From an uncultured Clostridium sp. (GTDB lineage Bacteria > Bacillota > Clostridia > TANB77 > CAG-508): DNA of 64,000 bases. Positions 44,420-53,701 of this stretch are shown here, one piece after another; position 1 is the stretch's first letter, and each line of letters begins with the position of its first letter. The notes beneath the pieces are model-generated. The model searched no databases. It had not been told where the DNA came from and saw nothing but the letters and a program-made list of their open reading frames with translations. The stretch is from positions 1-64,000 of the forward strand of contig USGK01000005.1 in the NCBI GenBank assembly GCA_900554175.1. Reading direction: 5' to 3'. A program made the position numbers and the translations under genes.

Positions 44420-44860
44420 ATGCGTAAGAAAATTTTATATACTCTTTTAGCATTATTCTCCAGCTTTTTCTTTATATTCACATATACTTTTGCTGCAGAT
44501 AATGTTGTAAACAGTGTCAGAAATACAGTTGGTGGTGCAGAAAACGTTGTAGAAGATGCTGCAAAAGGTGTAGCAAATACTACAAAAAATGGTACTCAAG
44601 GTATGGAAAATGGTGCTAAAGATATGACAAATACAATGTCTTCAGAAGCTAATAATATGTCTATGGATGGAAAAACAACTAACAATTCAAATTATTCGGC
44701 TAGAAGAACTTCTACAACTGAAGAAAACGCAAGCTTCTTAGGTTTTAACTCTACAACTTGGATTTGGTTGATTATGGCTGTAGCTGCTGTTGCAATAATA
44801 GCTTTAGTTTATTATTATTCTTCTCAAATGAATAACTCTCATTATGATGATCACGAATAA
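44420..44860 (+). CDS. Small secreted coiled protein with C-terminal helix
   Basis: The 146-residue protein has a signal peptide ending YTFAADN and an Asn/Ala/Gly-rich amphipathic region of about 80 residues (VVNSVRNTVGGAENVVEDAAKG, NMTNTM-like repeats). A C-terminal membrane helix (TTWIWLIMAVAAVAIIALVYYY) precedes a short acidic tail (MNNSHYDDHE). AAGGAGG precedes the ATG. It follows the 111-residue gene on the same strand and ends at a bidirectional terminator. No family recognised; a membrane-tethered surface protein is likely. Confidence 0.72.
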   Translation: MRKKILYTLLALFSSFFFIFTYTFAADNVVNSVRNTVGGAENVVEDAAKGVANTTKNGTQGMENGAKDMTNTMSSEANNMSMDGKTTNNSNYSARRTSTTEENASFLGFNSTTWIWLIMAVAAVAIIALVYYYSSQMNNSHYDDHE

Positions 44861-44866
44861 AAAATC

Positions 44867-44908
44867 AAAGAAGTCAAAATTTATAACTAGTATAATTTTG
44901 ACTTCTTT
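44867..44908. terminator. Bidirectional terminator
   Basis: AAAGAAGTCAAAATT (44867-44881) and AATTTTGACTTCTTT (44894-44908) form a perfect 15-bp stem. Both ends are T-rich. It separates the plus-strand gene from the convergent RNHCP gene. Confidence 0.88.
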
Positions 44909-44923
44909 ACCTTTTATAATTAT

Positions 44924-45241
44924 TTATAAAATTTTAGAAGATAATTTAATTATCAAATCCATATTATCATCTTCAGCAGCTTTATTTTTTCTTATCATAC
45001 CACATTTTTTACACTTAAAAACAATAACATATCCTTTCTTGTTAGAAATTTCAAGTCCCATTGGTTCTAAATCCCCATGACATTTTTCCTGTCTATCTCC
45101 TGGATTTATATCTACATGTTTAGAATGTAAACAGTATGGACAATGGTTTCTACATGAATATCCTAATTTTTTTACTTTTTTTCCACAATTTTCACACACA
45201 AATTCTTCATCAATTACTGTAAATTTACTATAATTTTCCAT
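44924..45241 (-). CDS. RNHCP-domain zinc-ribbon protein
   Basis: The 105-residue protein has two CxxC pairs. FVCENCGKKV precedes the name-giving YSCRNHCPYCLHSKHVD, and VFKCKKCGM follows in the C-terminal part. The family is small, Cys-rich and of unknown function, probably nucleic-acid binding. The ATG directly follows the stop of the nucleoside kinase gene (TAAATG), so the two are translationally coupled. Confidence 0.85.
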   Translation of the reverse strand: MENYSKFTVIDEEFVCENCGKKVKKLGYSCRNHCPYCLHSKHVDINPGDRQEKCHGDLEPMGLEISNKKGYVIVFKCKKCGMIRKNKAAEDDNMDLIIKLSSKIL

Positions 45242-46885
45242 TTAATATTCAAAATCTCCTCCACCTAAAAATTCTTTAAGTAATGAATTTCTTGGTATCT
45301 TTTCGTTTGGAATAGGTTCAAAATATTTTAACAATTCTATTATTCTTTGTGATTCTGCATATACTTTTTTATCTTTTTCTATATTTTGTAGTAGTGGAAG
45401 AGCTATATTTTTTAATGCTGCAAGTTCATAAATTAATGATGTATTAAATATGCTATCTGCTTGTTCTTGAAATGGAAATATATTTTTTTCTTCACCTAAA
45501 TTTACATTATTCCAAGCATTTAAAGTATGTTCTGCTGTGTAACCTCTAAATTGGTGATCTCTTACAATTCTTCTTACTAATCTTGTGTCTGTAGTAGAAA
45601 TTCTATTTATTCTATCCATATTTAAAACTGTTAAATCACTTATATATACTTTATATTTTTGATCTTTTGAAATTTCTGAAGTTAGTCTATCATTTAAACA
45701 ATGTATTCCTTCAATAATTAAAACCTCGTCTTCTTCTAGATGCATTTTTTTACCTTTATATCTTTTTGTTCCGACATGAAAATCAAATTCTGGACACTCT
45801 ATTTCTTCACCATTTAAAAGTTTTTTTAAATCTTGATTAAATAATTTTAAATCAATAGCCTCTATGCTTTCGAAATCATATTCTCCATTTTTATCTTTTG
45901 GTGTTTGTTCTCTCTCAACAAAATAATTATCAACTGAAATCATTACAGGTTTTATTCCGTTTAGTTTTAGTTGAATTCCAAGTCTTTGTGCAAATGTTGT
46001 TTTACCTGATGATGAAGGACCAGCTATTAATACCATTTTCACCTTATTATTAAAAGCTATTTTATCTGCAATTTGCGCTATTTTCTTCTCATGTAATGCT
46101 TCTTCTAACATAATCAGTTTTTTTAATTTTTTTTCATCTTTTATTGTATTATTTAATTCATATATTGTTGTAATACCTAAAACTTTATGTATATTATTAT
46201 ATTCATTTAATGCCCATAACAATTTCTTGGTTTCTTTATATTGAATTAATTCATTTGGAGTTTTGCTACTTGGATATCTAAGTAAAAATCCTTTATCATA
46301 TTTTTCTAAATTAAAAATCTTCGTTATACCTGTATTTATTGCAATAATATCATAAATATAATTATAATAATCCTCACAAAAATACATATTTATTATTGGA
46401 TTTTCCTCTAAATTTAATTGTAATCTTCCCCTTGATGAATTTTCTTTCGAATATAGATCTTCTGCTTCTTTTCTTGTCAATTTTTTCTCTTCTATTGGAA
46501 GATTTTTTTCTACAATATTTTTCATTTCATTATAAACTTTTTCTAACAATTCTTCTGTTACTTCCGTATTATCTAAAGTACAAAACATTGAATTATTTAA
46601 TTGATAATTTACTCTTAATTTTATTTTTGAATTGATTTTATTAAATGCTTTAGCTAATATAAAAATTAATGTTCTTTTATATATATTCATTCCTTGTTTA
46701 CTTGCAATATCTATCAATTCAACTTCTCCATCTTGTAAAATCTCATAATCCAGTCTTTGATATTTGTTATTAAATTTAGCCCCTATTACTGGATATTTAT
46801 TATTTGATATTTCATCTTTGAATATATCTTTAATTTTTGAACCTTGCTCTATTTCTAATATCTTTTCTTTATATTTTATTTGCAT
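45242..46885 (-). CDS. Nucleoside (uridine-type) kinase with TGS-like N-terminus
   Basis: The 547-residue protein has an N-terminal TGS-like domain (IKDIFKDEISNNKYPVIGAKF) and a region like threonyl-tRNA synthetase editing domains. From about residue 285 there is a phosphoribulokinase/uridine kinase domain: LIAGPSSSGKTTFAQRL (P-loop), VDNYFVERE and IEGIHCLND. This fusion is common in Clostridia and is annotated as nucleoside kinase. AAAGGATG precedes the ATG. It follows ftsH across a possible attenuator hairpin. Confidence 0.88.
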   Translation of the reverse strand: MQIKYKEKILEIEQGSKIKDIFKDEISNNKYPVIGAKFNNKYQRLDYEILQDGEVELIDIASKQGMNIYKRTLIFILAKAFNKINSKIKLRVNYQLNNSMFCTLDNTEVTEELLEKVYNEMKNIVEKNLPIEEKKLTRKEAEDLYSKENSSRGRLQLNLEENPIINMYFCEDYYNYIYDIIAINTGITKIFNLEKYDKGFLLRYPSSKTPNELIQYKETKKLLWALNEYNNIHKVLGITTIYELNNTIKDEKKLKKLIMLEEALHEKKIAQIADKIAFNNKVKMVLIAGPSSSGKTTFAQRLGIQLKLNGIKPVMISVDNYFVEREQTPKDKNGEYDFESIEAIDLKLFNQDLKKLLNGEEIECPEFDFHVGTKRYKGKKMHLEEDEVLIIEGIHCLNDRLTSEISKDQKYKVYISDLTVLNMDRINRISTTDTRLVRRIVRDHQFRGYTAEHTLNAWNNVNLGEEKNIFPFQEQADSIFNTSLIYELAALKNIALPLLQNIEKDKKVYAESQRIIELLKYFEPIPNEKIPRNSLLKEFLGGGDFEY

Positions 46886-46915
46886 TTTTCACTTCATCCT
46901 TTCTCTTGCATAAAT

Positions 46916-46966
46916 AAAGATTAAATATTTTCTATCTTATTTTAATAGTATTAATATTTAATCTTT
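46916..46966 (-). terminator. Possible terminator between ftsH and the nucleoside kinase gene
   Basis: AAAGATTAAATATT (46916-46929) and AATATTTAATCTTT (46953-46966) form a 14-bp stem with a 23-base loop. The minus-strand tail is only moderately T-rich (TTTATTTATG). Confidence 0.5.
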
Positions 46967-46980
46967 ATCTTGCTTATACT

Positions 46981-48882
46981 TTAGTTTTCTTCTTCAAAAA
47001 ATTTCTTAAATTCCTCTGCATTTATTTTTTCTTTTCTTAAAAGTTCTTCTGCAACTGCAACAAGTTTGTCCATATGAGTTGTAATTATTGTTTGTGCATC
47101 TCTGTAAGCTGTGTCTATTAAACTTTTTACTTCTGTTCCTATTTTGTCTCCCATATCTTTTCCGAATAATTCTAATGGATATTCTCCATTTTCGTCTTTT
47201 AAAGATATCGGACCTATTTTATCATTCATTCCATATTTTATTACCATATCTCTTGCTATTTGTGTCGCAACTTCTATATCGTTACTTGCTCCTGTGGAAA
47301 TATCATCTAATGCTACTTTTTCAGCTGCACGTCCTCCAAGAAGAGCTATTAATCTTTCTTCCATTTCTGTTTTGGATACATATGTTTTGTCTTCATCTGT
47401 TTTGTACATAGTGTATCCACCTGCTACACCTCTAGGAATTATTGAAATTTCTTTTACTTTTGATTGTGTTGGTAAATACCAACTTACAACAGCATGTCCT
47501 GCTTCATGATATGCTGTTAACTTCTTATCTTTATCAGATATAACTCTATTATGTTTTTCTAATCCTACTGTTACTTTTTTTACTGCTTCTTCGACATCCT
47601 CAGTTTTTATCGCTTCGTGTTCTTTTTTGGTTGCAATTATTGCTGCTTCATTTAAAACATTTGCAAGCTCTGCTCCTGTAAACCCTGCTGTATCTTCTGC
47701 AACACTTTCTAAAGATATGTCTTTTGCTAATTTTTTATCTTTACTATGAATTTTTAATATCTCTTCTCTACCTTTTTTATCTGGTGTTGGTATTATAATC
47801 TGTCTATCAAATCTTCCTGGTCTTAGTAATGCTTTGTCAAGCATTTCAGGTCTATTTGTTGCTGCTAAGACAATTATAGTTTCTTCTGAAGAAAATCCAT
47901 CCATTTCAACTAACAATTGATTTAATGTCTGGTTATTTTCTGATTCTGCTCCTGAATTTGATGTTCTTCTTGATCCTATTGCATCTATCTCATCTATGAA
48001 AACTATACATGGTGATAGTTTTCTTGCTTTTTCAAATAATTTTCTTACTCTTGAAGCACCCAGTCCTGCAAACATCTCTATAAATTCAGAACCACTCATT
48101 GAAATAAATGGTACATCTGCTTCTCCTGCTATAGCTTTTGCAATTAATGTCTTACCTGTTCCAGGTTTTCCATATAATAAAACTCCTTTTGGTATCTTTG
48201 CACCCATTCCTGTAAATTTTTTTGGATGTTTTAAAAATTCTACTAACTCTATTAATTCACCTTTTTCTTCATCTAATCCTGCTACATCATCAAATTTTAT
48301 TTTTGTTTTTCTTTCTGTCTCACTATATACTTCTCCTTTGTCTCCCAATCCTTGCATCTTAAATATTACTATAAATAATGCAAGCATTATTGCAGTTGGA
48401 AGAAATGAAATAATATATGATGGAATTTGTGATAGTACACTTTTACTTTTTTGTATTAATTCAATATCATTTCCATTTGCTACTTCATTTTGAACTAATT
48501 CAACAAATGCTTGTGTATTTGGAACAATTGCTACTTTTTGTAACTCTGGGGCTATATCTTTTGAATCTTTTTTCGAATTGCTTTCTGAAATGTTATATTC
48601 CTCTTCTTTTCCTTCTTCTGTAATTACTTCATTATTTTCGTCAATTTTATTTTTTAATGTGATTTTAGTAGAAGTACTTCCTGTTGTCATCTCTACTTTC
48701 TCTACATTTTGTTGTGCAATCTGTTTTATTAAATCCGTATATGCAAGTATATTATCTTTTTTATTTTTAAGATTAATTAGTTGTAAAGCAATAAGAACTG
48801 TACATAAAACCAATGCCCCAAGCATTAAGATTCCATATAATATATTTTTTTTATCCCCTTTATTATTATTTTTTTCTCGCAT
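46981..48882 (-). CDS. ftsH: ATP-dependent zinc metalloprotease FtsH
   Basis: The 633-residue membrane protease has two N-terminal helices and a small external domain with an unusually Glu/Lys/Asn-rich stretch. The AAA domain follows (GKPGTGKTLIAKAIAG, IVFIDEIDAIG, ATNRPEMLDKALLRPGRFD), then the zinc-site HEAGH motif in TAYHEAGHAVVSWYL. It degrades damaged membrane and some soluble proteins. AAGGATG precedes the ATG. It belongs to the operon with alr and DUF1189. Confidence 0.97.
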   Translation of the reverse strand: MREKNNNKGDKKNILYGILMLGALVLCTVLIALQLINLKNKKDNILAYTDLIKQIAQQNVEKVEMTTGSTSTKITLKNKIDENNEVITEEGKEEEYNISESNSKKDSKDIAPELQKVAIVPNTQAFVELVQNEVANGNDIELIQKSKSVLSQIPSYIISFLPTAIMLALFIVIFKMQGLGDKGEVYSETERKTKIKFDDVAGLDEEKGELIELVEFLKHPKKFTGMGAKIPKGVLLYGKPGTGKTLIAKAIAGEADVPFISMSGSEFIEMFAGLGASRVRKLFEKARKLSPCIVFIDEIDAIGSRRTSNSGAESENNQTLNQLLVEMDGFSSEETIIVLAATNRPEMLDKALLRPGRFDRQIIIPTPDKKGREEILKIHSKDKKLAKDISLESVAEDTAGFTGAELANVLNEAAIIATKKEHEAIKTEDVEEAVKKVTVGLEKHNRVISDKDKKLTAYHEAGHAVVSWYLPTQSKVKEISIIPRGVAGGYTMYKTDEDKTYVSKTEMEERLIALLGGRAAEKVALDDISTGASNDIEVATQIARDMVIKYGMNDKIGPISLKDENGEYPLELFGKDMGDKIGTEVKSLIDTAYRDAQTIITTHMDKLVAVAEELLRKEKINAEEFKKFFEEEN

Positions 48883-48905
48883 TTATTTTCATCCTTTCTA
48901 AAATT

Positions 48906-49745
48906 TTATGCATTTGCCCCTTCTTCTTCTCCTGGCTTTATTCCATTATTTTCTTTATCTCCTTTTTCTTTTTTCTTTTTGTTTTTCTCTTTATCCTCTT
49001 CTTTTTCTTCGTTTTCTTCTTTTCTCTCATCTTCTGTTTCTTTTCTTTCCTTTTCTAGTGATTCCTTTTTCTTTTCTTCTATTATCTTCATAAGCTCTAG
49101 TTGTTGTTTTATAAAATCTGATTTAATCATAAAAATTGCAGCTGCAAGACAAATATATGATATTGCAGTGTACATTACGTCAAAATATTTTATTTTAAAT
49201 CCTACAAGTAGTAATAATGCTTCATAAACTACTCTTAACAAAATAGATATAGTCATTGCATATATAGACATATTAAACATTGCTTTATAAGTTATTTTTA
49301 TCCTAGATAAGGAACAAGTAATTAGTCCAAATAAAGATAAAATTAGTACATCAACCAAAGTGGTTATAAAATAAATTATAAAAATACTAATTACACAAGA
49401 AACCGAGAAAAGTCCAATTAATTGACTATTATTATATTGATTAAACGATGTTTCAACTTCTTGTTTTTCTTCTTCTGTTAGATTTACTTCTAATATTTTC
49501 TGGAAACTTTGAACATATGAAAATTCACCATTTTCTCCATTTCCAGTTTGCTTTATATAAATTAGTAAAACTATTGTTAATAATATACTAAATATTAACA
49601 TCAATTTTGAAAAATATATTATTGCTCTTTTAGTTCCATAAGCTGCCATTTCAGGATATTTTTCAAATTTGGTCATTGAATACCACAATTTCTTAAAGAA
49701 CTTTATATCTTTCAAATTTTTATTATTTATTTTTTGAGAGTCCAT
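48906..49745 (-). CDS. DUF1189 family membrane protein with KE-rich tail
   Basis: The 279-residue protein starts FFKKLWYSMTKFEKYPEMAAYGTKRAIIYFSKLML, the DUF1189 signature, and has about six membrane helices to residue 215. The last 60 residues are a highly charged coiled-coil-like Lys/Glu tail ending NGIKPGEEEGANA. Function unknown. GGGAG precedes the ATG. It lies between alr and ftsH. Confidence 0.82.
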   Translation of the reverse strand: MDSQKINNKNLKDIKFFKKLWYSMTKFEKYPEMAAYGTKRAIIYFSKLMLIFSILLTIVLLIYIKQTGNGENGEFSYVQSFQKILEVNLTEEEKQEVETSFNQYNNSQLIGLFSVSCVISIFIIYFITTLVDVLILSLFGLITCSLSRIKITYKAMFNMSIYAMTISILLRVVYEALLLLVGFKIKYFDVMYTAISYICLAAAIFMIKSDFIKQQLELMKIIEEKKKESLEKERKETEDERKEENEEKEEDKEKNKKKKEKGDKENNGIKPGEEEGANA

Positions 49746-50867
49746 CTATCTATACTCCCTTCTTATTTTACTATCTACAAACATTGGATTTACTTCTAAT
49801 CGAACTTCATCATTTATTTTTATATCTTTTCCTGTAATATCAACAGTAACATGATACATACCTATTCTCCCTAAAACCTTACATTTTTGTCCATTTATCT
49901 GTACATATAAATTTTTGTTTTTAAATGCATCTTTTACATCTCTTACTATATATCTTAGTTTATCGATTTTTCTAAACATATCCCTATTTTCTCTGACATT
50001 AAATCCATCTGCATATCCACATGGTATTTGTGCAACTTTTATTTCTTTTTTCGTTGTATAACTATTTGAATATCCTATATTATATCCTTTTGGTAATGAT
50101 TTTATTTCAGAAACATTAGATTTTAAGTATGCAACTTTTTTTAATCCATATACATTTGGAATCGCAATTCTTCCCAAAAAAGCTGAACCAATTCTTGATG
50201 CAGAAAGTCTCATATTAGTAAATCTTAAAAAACCTGATGAATTACAAATATGTAACATTCCTGTTTCAATTTTATTTTCCTTCAGATATTCAATTACATC
50301 AATAAATCTTTTAAACTGTTCATCTGAGAATTTACTTTTTTCATAAAATGCTATAGAAAAATGAGAAAATGTTCCCTCTATTTGAATATTTTTTAAATTT
50401 TTCAATGATTCAACTATTTTCTCTTTATTACAGTAAAGAAATCCATATCTTCCAAATCCAGTATCTATTTTTATATGAGCCTTTACCTTCTTTTTCTGTC
50501 TTAAAGCTTCTTCTTCTATTATTTTTATTTCTTCTTCTGAATCTATTGTAAGTGTTATATCATTTTCAATTAATAATTCAATTTCCCTTTTTATTGAAGT
50601 GGCTGATAACATCAAAATATTTTTTTGTATTCCTTTTTTTCTTAACTCTATTGCTTCCTCTACTGTTGAAACGGCAAGAATATTTATGCCATTTTCTATT
50701 AAAAACTTTGAATATTCTATTAATCCTAATCCATATCCATTTCCTTTTACCACAGCTATTAATTTTAAAGGTTTGTTGTCCTCACATCTTCCGGTCTTTT
50801 CTGCAATCTCTTTTATTTTTCTTATATTATGTTTTAATAGTTCTTTTTCTACTACTAGTGCTTTCAA
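49746..50867 (-). CDS. alr: Alanine racemase
   Basis: The 373-residue PLP enzyme has the catalytic lysine in IAVVKGNGYGLGLIEYSKFL (usually VKANAYGHG), HIKIDTGFGRYGF and RIGSAFLGR. The C-terminal CGYADGFNVRENRDM and GRIGMYHVTVDITG follow, with the catalytic Tyr in its usual place. It interconverts L- and D-alanine for peptidoglycan. It starts at TTG 50867 with AAAGGA about ten bases upstream; a nearby ATG at 50877 is out of frame. Confidence 0.93.
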   Translation of the reverse strand: MKALVVEKELLKHNIRKIKEIAEKTGRCEDNKPLKLIAVVKGNGYGLGLIEYSKFLIENGINILAVSTVEEAIELRKKGIQKNILMLSATSIKREIELLIENDITLTIDSEEEIKIIEEEALRQKKKVKAHIKIDTGFGRYGFLYCNKEKIVESLKNLKNIQIEGTFSHFSIAFYEKSKFSDEQFKRFIDVIEYLKENKIETGMLHICNSSGFLRFTNMRLSASRIGSAFLGRIAIPNVYGLKKVAYLKSNVSEIKSLPKGYNIGYSNSYTTKKEIKVAQIPCGYADGFNVRENRDMFRKIDKLRYIVRDVKDAFKNKNLYVQINGQKCKVLGRIGMYHVTVDITGKDIKINDEVRLEVNPMFVDSKIRREYR

Positions 50868-50902
50868 AAAATAACATTCCTTTCTTTGGAAACATCCTCA
50901 CA

Positions 50903-51943
50903 TTATTTTTTTAATTTCAATGCTCTTAATTCTCTAAATGCTTTTTCTGAGAACTTGTACAATTTATAAGTTAATGGCTTAAATGGAATATATACTTCCC
51001 CTATAAACTCTGTATATTCTGCTCCAAATCCTTTTTTAAATCTATATAGTCCATTACTATCATCAGCTATTCCTGGTACTCCTCTTAAATCATATATCTC
51101 ACTTTTATTTGCTACTGCTAATTTAATCATTTCCCATTGAAGTAAATAATTTGGCATTAAATTTCTGTGTTCATTGCTACTTGCTCCATATAAATACCAT
51201 GTCTTATTTCCATATATTATTGGTATAACACCAGAAATTGGTTTTCCTTCATAATATGCCATTAAAATTTTCATATGTTCAGGACCTAATGCATCATACA
51301 TTTTTTCAAAATATTCAAGAGGTCTTATTATAAATCCATCTCTTTTTCCGGTTGTTATCATTATTTTATGAAAATCTTTTAAATCTTCTTTTGTTCCGTC
51401 TTTTATTGTTACACCTTTTTTGGTGGCTAAACGTACATTATATCTCGTTTTTTGATGAAGATTTTTAAATAATTCATCTTCTGTTTTATCTTTTACATCT
51501 AGTCTGAAAACATATCTTGGTTGTATTTCTTCTCTAAAGTTTTTGGCATCATCTTTTATTAAATAGCCTAATTCTAGCATTAAATTTCTGTATTTCTCAT
51601 CATCACTTTTTATGTCTGGTTCTATTCTTAAAACTATTGCTTTATATTTTTTTGCAAGAATTTTCGCTCCTTCAGTTAATTGTTTTAATACTTCTAAATT
51701 ATGAATATCACAGATCGGACCTCTTGGTGCATACATTATGTTTCCAAAAATCGGTATTTTTCTTACCCAAACCGTAAGTGAACCAATTATTTTTTTGTTT
51801 ACGTCCTCTGCAAGTATTACTTCTGTTATCCAACTTGTCTTTATTTTTGCCCATTCTAATGATTGTTGAAAATTACATCTTGGGTGATTTTTCAAAAATG
51901 ATGTAAATTCTCTTTTATCTGAATCTGTTTCTAATATTCTCAT
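50903..51943 (-). CDS. FemAB-like peptidoglycan bridge aminoacyltransferase
   Basis: The 346-residue protein has the two GNAT-like halves of FemABX proteins: NFQQSLEWAKIKTSWI and IMYAPRGPICDIHN, then RYVFRLDVKDKTEDELFKNLHQKTRYNVRLATKKGV, and GNKTWYLYGASSNEHRNLMPNYLLQWEMIKLA and YDLRGVPGI. These enzymes add amino acids from charged tRNA to the peptidoglycan cross-bridge or to a lipid. It lies before alr in an apparent wall-synthesis operon. Its promoter is at 52024-52052. Confidence 0.9.
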   Translation of the reverse strand: MRILETDSDKREFTSFLKNHPRCNFQQSLEWAKIKTSWITEVILAEDVNKKIIGSLTVWVRKIPIFGNIMYAPRGPICDIHNLEVLKQLTEGAKILAKKYKAIVLRIEPDIKSDDEKYRNLMLELGYLIKDDAKNFREEIQPRYVFRLDVKDKTEDELFKNLHQKTRYNVRLATKKGVTIKDGTKEDLKDFHKIMITTGKRDGFIIRPLEYFEKMYDALGPEHMKILMAYYEGKPISGVIPIIYGNKTWYLYGASSNEHRNLMPNYLLQWEMIKLAVANKSEIYDLRGVPGIADDSNGLYRFKKGFGAEYTEFIGEVYIPFKPLTYKLYKFSEKAFRELRALKLKK

Positions 51944-52023
51944 TTGATGATTTTTCTCCTTATTATTTTATTTTTATCTTATTTTTTTGTTTTATTACTC
52001 AATTTTACTTTTTTGCAATTTGT

Positions 52024-52052
52024 ATTATATACTAATTGCTTTTATTTTTCAA
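52024..52052 (-). promoter_or_regulatory. Promoter of the femAB-alr-ftsH unit
   Basis: TTGAAA (52047-52052), 17 bases, TATAAT (52024-52029) on the minus strand, about 75 bases before the start. Confidence 0.7.
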
Positions 52053-52085
52053 TAAAAATTGGAAATTTATACAGTAAAAGTAAAT

Positions 52086-52130
52086 AAAAAATAAATAAGA
52101 ATAACTTAAATTTATTCTTATTTATTTTTT
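52086..52130 (-). terminator. Second terminator after tmRNA
   Basis: AAAAAATAAATAAGAATAA (52086-52104) and its complement at 52112-52130 form a 19-bp AT-rich stem. The minus-strand tail is T-rich. Confidence 0.7.
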
Positions 52131-52190
52131 ACTTGATATAAAGAGAAAATCTTCTTCATTAGTGTTGCATTAATTTTGACAAATTAACTT

Positions 52191-52220
52191 TAGTAAGTAT
52201 TAATATTACAATACTTACTA
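52191..52220 (-). terminator. First terminator after tmRNA
   Basis: TAGTAAGTATT (52191-52201) and AATACTTACTA (52210-52220) form an 11-bp stem close to the tmRNA 3' end. Confidence 0.6.
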
Positions 52221-52233
52221 TGGTTCTTACTTT

Positions 52234-52587
52234 TGGTGGAGGTGAGGAGAGTCGAACTCCTGTCCACTATACCTTCCACATAAACTTCTCCGAGTGCAGT
52301 TTATTCTTTTAATTCATTTTAATTACGCAAATAAACATGCTTAATTAAAATATAGCTTTTAAATACCTACTACTTTCAAAGCCAAAAGTAGCTTCGTTTC
52401 CTACAAAATATTGCACCTTAAAATTATGTGTAGGACATAAAATAAGGCGTAGCTACAACTAGGCAGCTAATGCTAATTCGTTATTATCAGCGTTTATATT
52501 TAATCTCGCTTTTTTATAGTGGCCAAAGCGACCATCCACTACTCGCTATTTATCTTTCTAGTATAATGTCGAAACCATTACACCCCC
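52234..52587 (-). ncRNA. ssrA: Transfer-messenger RNA (tmRNA)
   Basis: The 5' end GGGGGTGTAATGGTTTCGAC and the 3' end with T-arm GAGTTCGACTCTCC and CACCTCCACCA pair into the tRNA-like domain. The tag reading frame ends ADNNELALAA followed by TAG, a Firmicutes-type degradation tag. tmRNA with SmpB rescues stalled ribosomes and tags the broken proteins. smpB is not in the window. It has its own promoter and two downstream hairpins. Confidence 0.97.
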
Positions 52588-52599
52588 GTGTACATTCTT

Positions 52600-52628
52600 A
52601 TTATACCCTATTTTTTTATAGTTTTCAA
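52600..52628 (-). promoter_or_regulatory. ssrA promoter
   Basis: TTGAAA (52623-52628), 17 bases, TATAAT (52600-52605) on the minus strand. TATAAT lies 12 bases before the tmRNA 5' end. Confidence 0.8.
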
Positions 52629-52647
52629 TATCTATATTTTAAAATAA

Positions 52648-53001
52648 TTATTTATTACTAAGAAATTTAACCCATTCTGAAAACTCGTTTTCATCTACAA
52701 CTTTAATTAAATCACAATCTTGTTCCATCTTTTTTAAAATTTCTAATGTTCTATCTTTAGAATCTAAATCTATTATTTTTATTTCTTTGACTTCTTCTTC
52801 TTTTCCATATAAGATTTTAAATATTAAAGCTCTTAAAAAGTTTTCAATATTTTTTTCTTGGTTTTTTACAATTAAAGCTAAATATATTCCATCTGAACTT
52901 TTTATTTTATATGTATTAAATTTTAAAATGGTTTTTAAAATTTCTATAAATCCATAAATTGCAAATGTCCATAATAAACTATTTAAAATAAAATTAGCCA
53001 T
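52648..53001 (-). CDS. Small membrane protein with truncated GT2-like domain
   Basis: The 117-residue protein has one N-terminal membrane segment (NFILNSLLWTFAIYGFIEIL), then YLALIVKNQEKNIENFLRALIF and EIKIIDLDSKDRTLEILKKMEQD. The latter resemble the first two strands of a GT2 glycosyltransferase (VKNQEx-N-E, DxxSxDxT), but the catalytic DXD and the rest are missing. Similar short proteins exist in Clostridia, so this may be a family of its own rather than a fragment. Function unknown. It lies upstream of tmRNA. Confidence 0.7.
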   Translation of the reverse strand: MANFILNSLLWTFAIYGFIEILKTILKFNTYKIKSSDGIYLALIVKNQEKNIENFLRALIFKILYGKEEEVKEIKIIDLDSKDRTLEILKKMEQDCDLIKVVDENEFSEWVKFLSNK

Positions 53002-53213
53002 TTATTACACATCTCCTTTTACTTTATTACTATATCTTACTATCTTAATAATATGTTTTTATTTTCTATTGGTTCCTTCACATATTTCGACATTTTTCAT
53101 AATATATACTAAGCTTAACAAGCTTAATATTCAAATGACAATTTTGTCAAACAGAGATTATATTTAGACATTTATGTGTATATATTTTTCTCTTTTAGAA
53201 AGGAATGATTTTT

Positions 53214-53648
53214 ATGGAAATGGAAAATAATTTAAACAAACCTCATTGTCCAGTTATTGATATAGATGGTGTAATTGCCAATGGAAAACAATTTGATTTA
53301 GACATTAGTCTTCCAGAAGATAATAGAGATGTAATTTATGGCGTAATAAAAGATCGTTATCAACATCCTGTAAAAGATGCTGTTGTAAAATTAATTGAAA
53401 TAGATTTTAAAGAAGGTAGAAAAATGAGACTTCCTGTTTCTCATACTTTTACAGATAAACATGGTGAATTTGTATTCGGTCCTCTTTGCCCTGGTAAAGA
53501 ATATGCAATAGATATTTGGGTAAATGATGTTAGACATTTTAAAGTTTGTGCTGAATGTCATCATGAAGGTAAATGCCTAAAGGGTGAATGCATGGATAAA
53601 TGTGATTTTATAAATAAATGTGAAAAATTTGATGATTGTAAAAAGTAA
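53214..53648 (+). CDS. Cys-rich protein with carboxypeptidase regulatory-like fold
   Basis: The 144-residue protein has an N-terminal HCPVIDIDGVIANGKQFDLD, then a prealbumin-like beta domain (VIYGVIKDRYQHPVKDAVVKLIE, HTFTDKHGEFVFGPLCPGKEYAIDI), like carboxypeptidase regulatory domains. A Cys-rich tail follows (CAECHHEGKCLKGECMDKC to CEKFDDC, eight or more Cys). There is no signal peptide. AAAGGA lies nine bases before ATG 53214; ATG 53205 is worse. Clostridial proteins of this layout are often linked to spore or surface structures; that is only a suggestion. Confidence 0.75.
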   Translation: MEMENNLNKPHCPVIDIDGVIANGKQFDLDISLPEDNRDVIYGVIKDRYQHPVKDAVVKLIEIDFKEGRKMRLPVSHTFTDKHGEFVFGPLCPGKEYAIDIWVNDVRHFKVCAECHHEGKCLKGECMDKCDFINKCEKFDDCKK

Positions 53649-53701
53649 TTATCTATTACTAATTTGATGATTGTATTAAGTATTTTTATAAACATCTATA
53701 A

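Noticed and set aside
47996..48493. Plus-strand 165-residue ORF opposite ftsH
   Set aside because: Antisense shadow of the AAA domain; composition mirrors the other strand.
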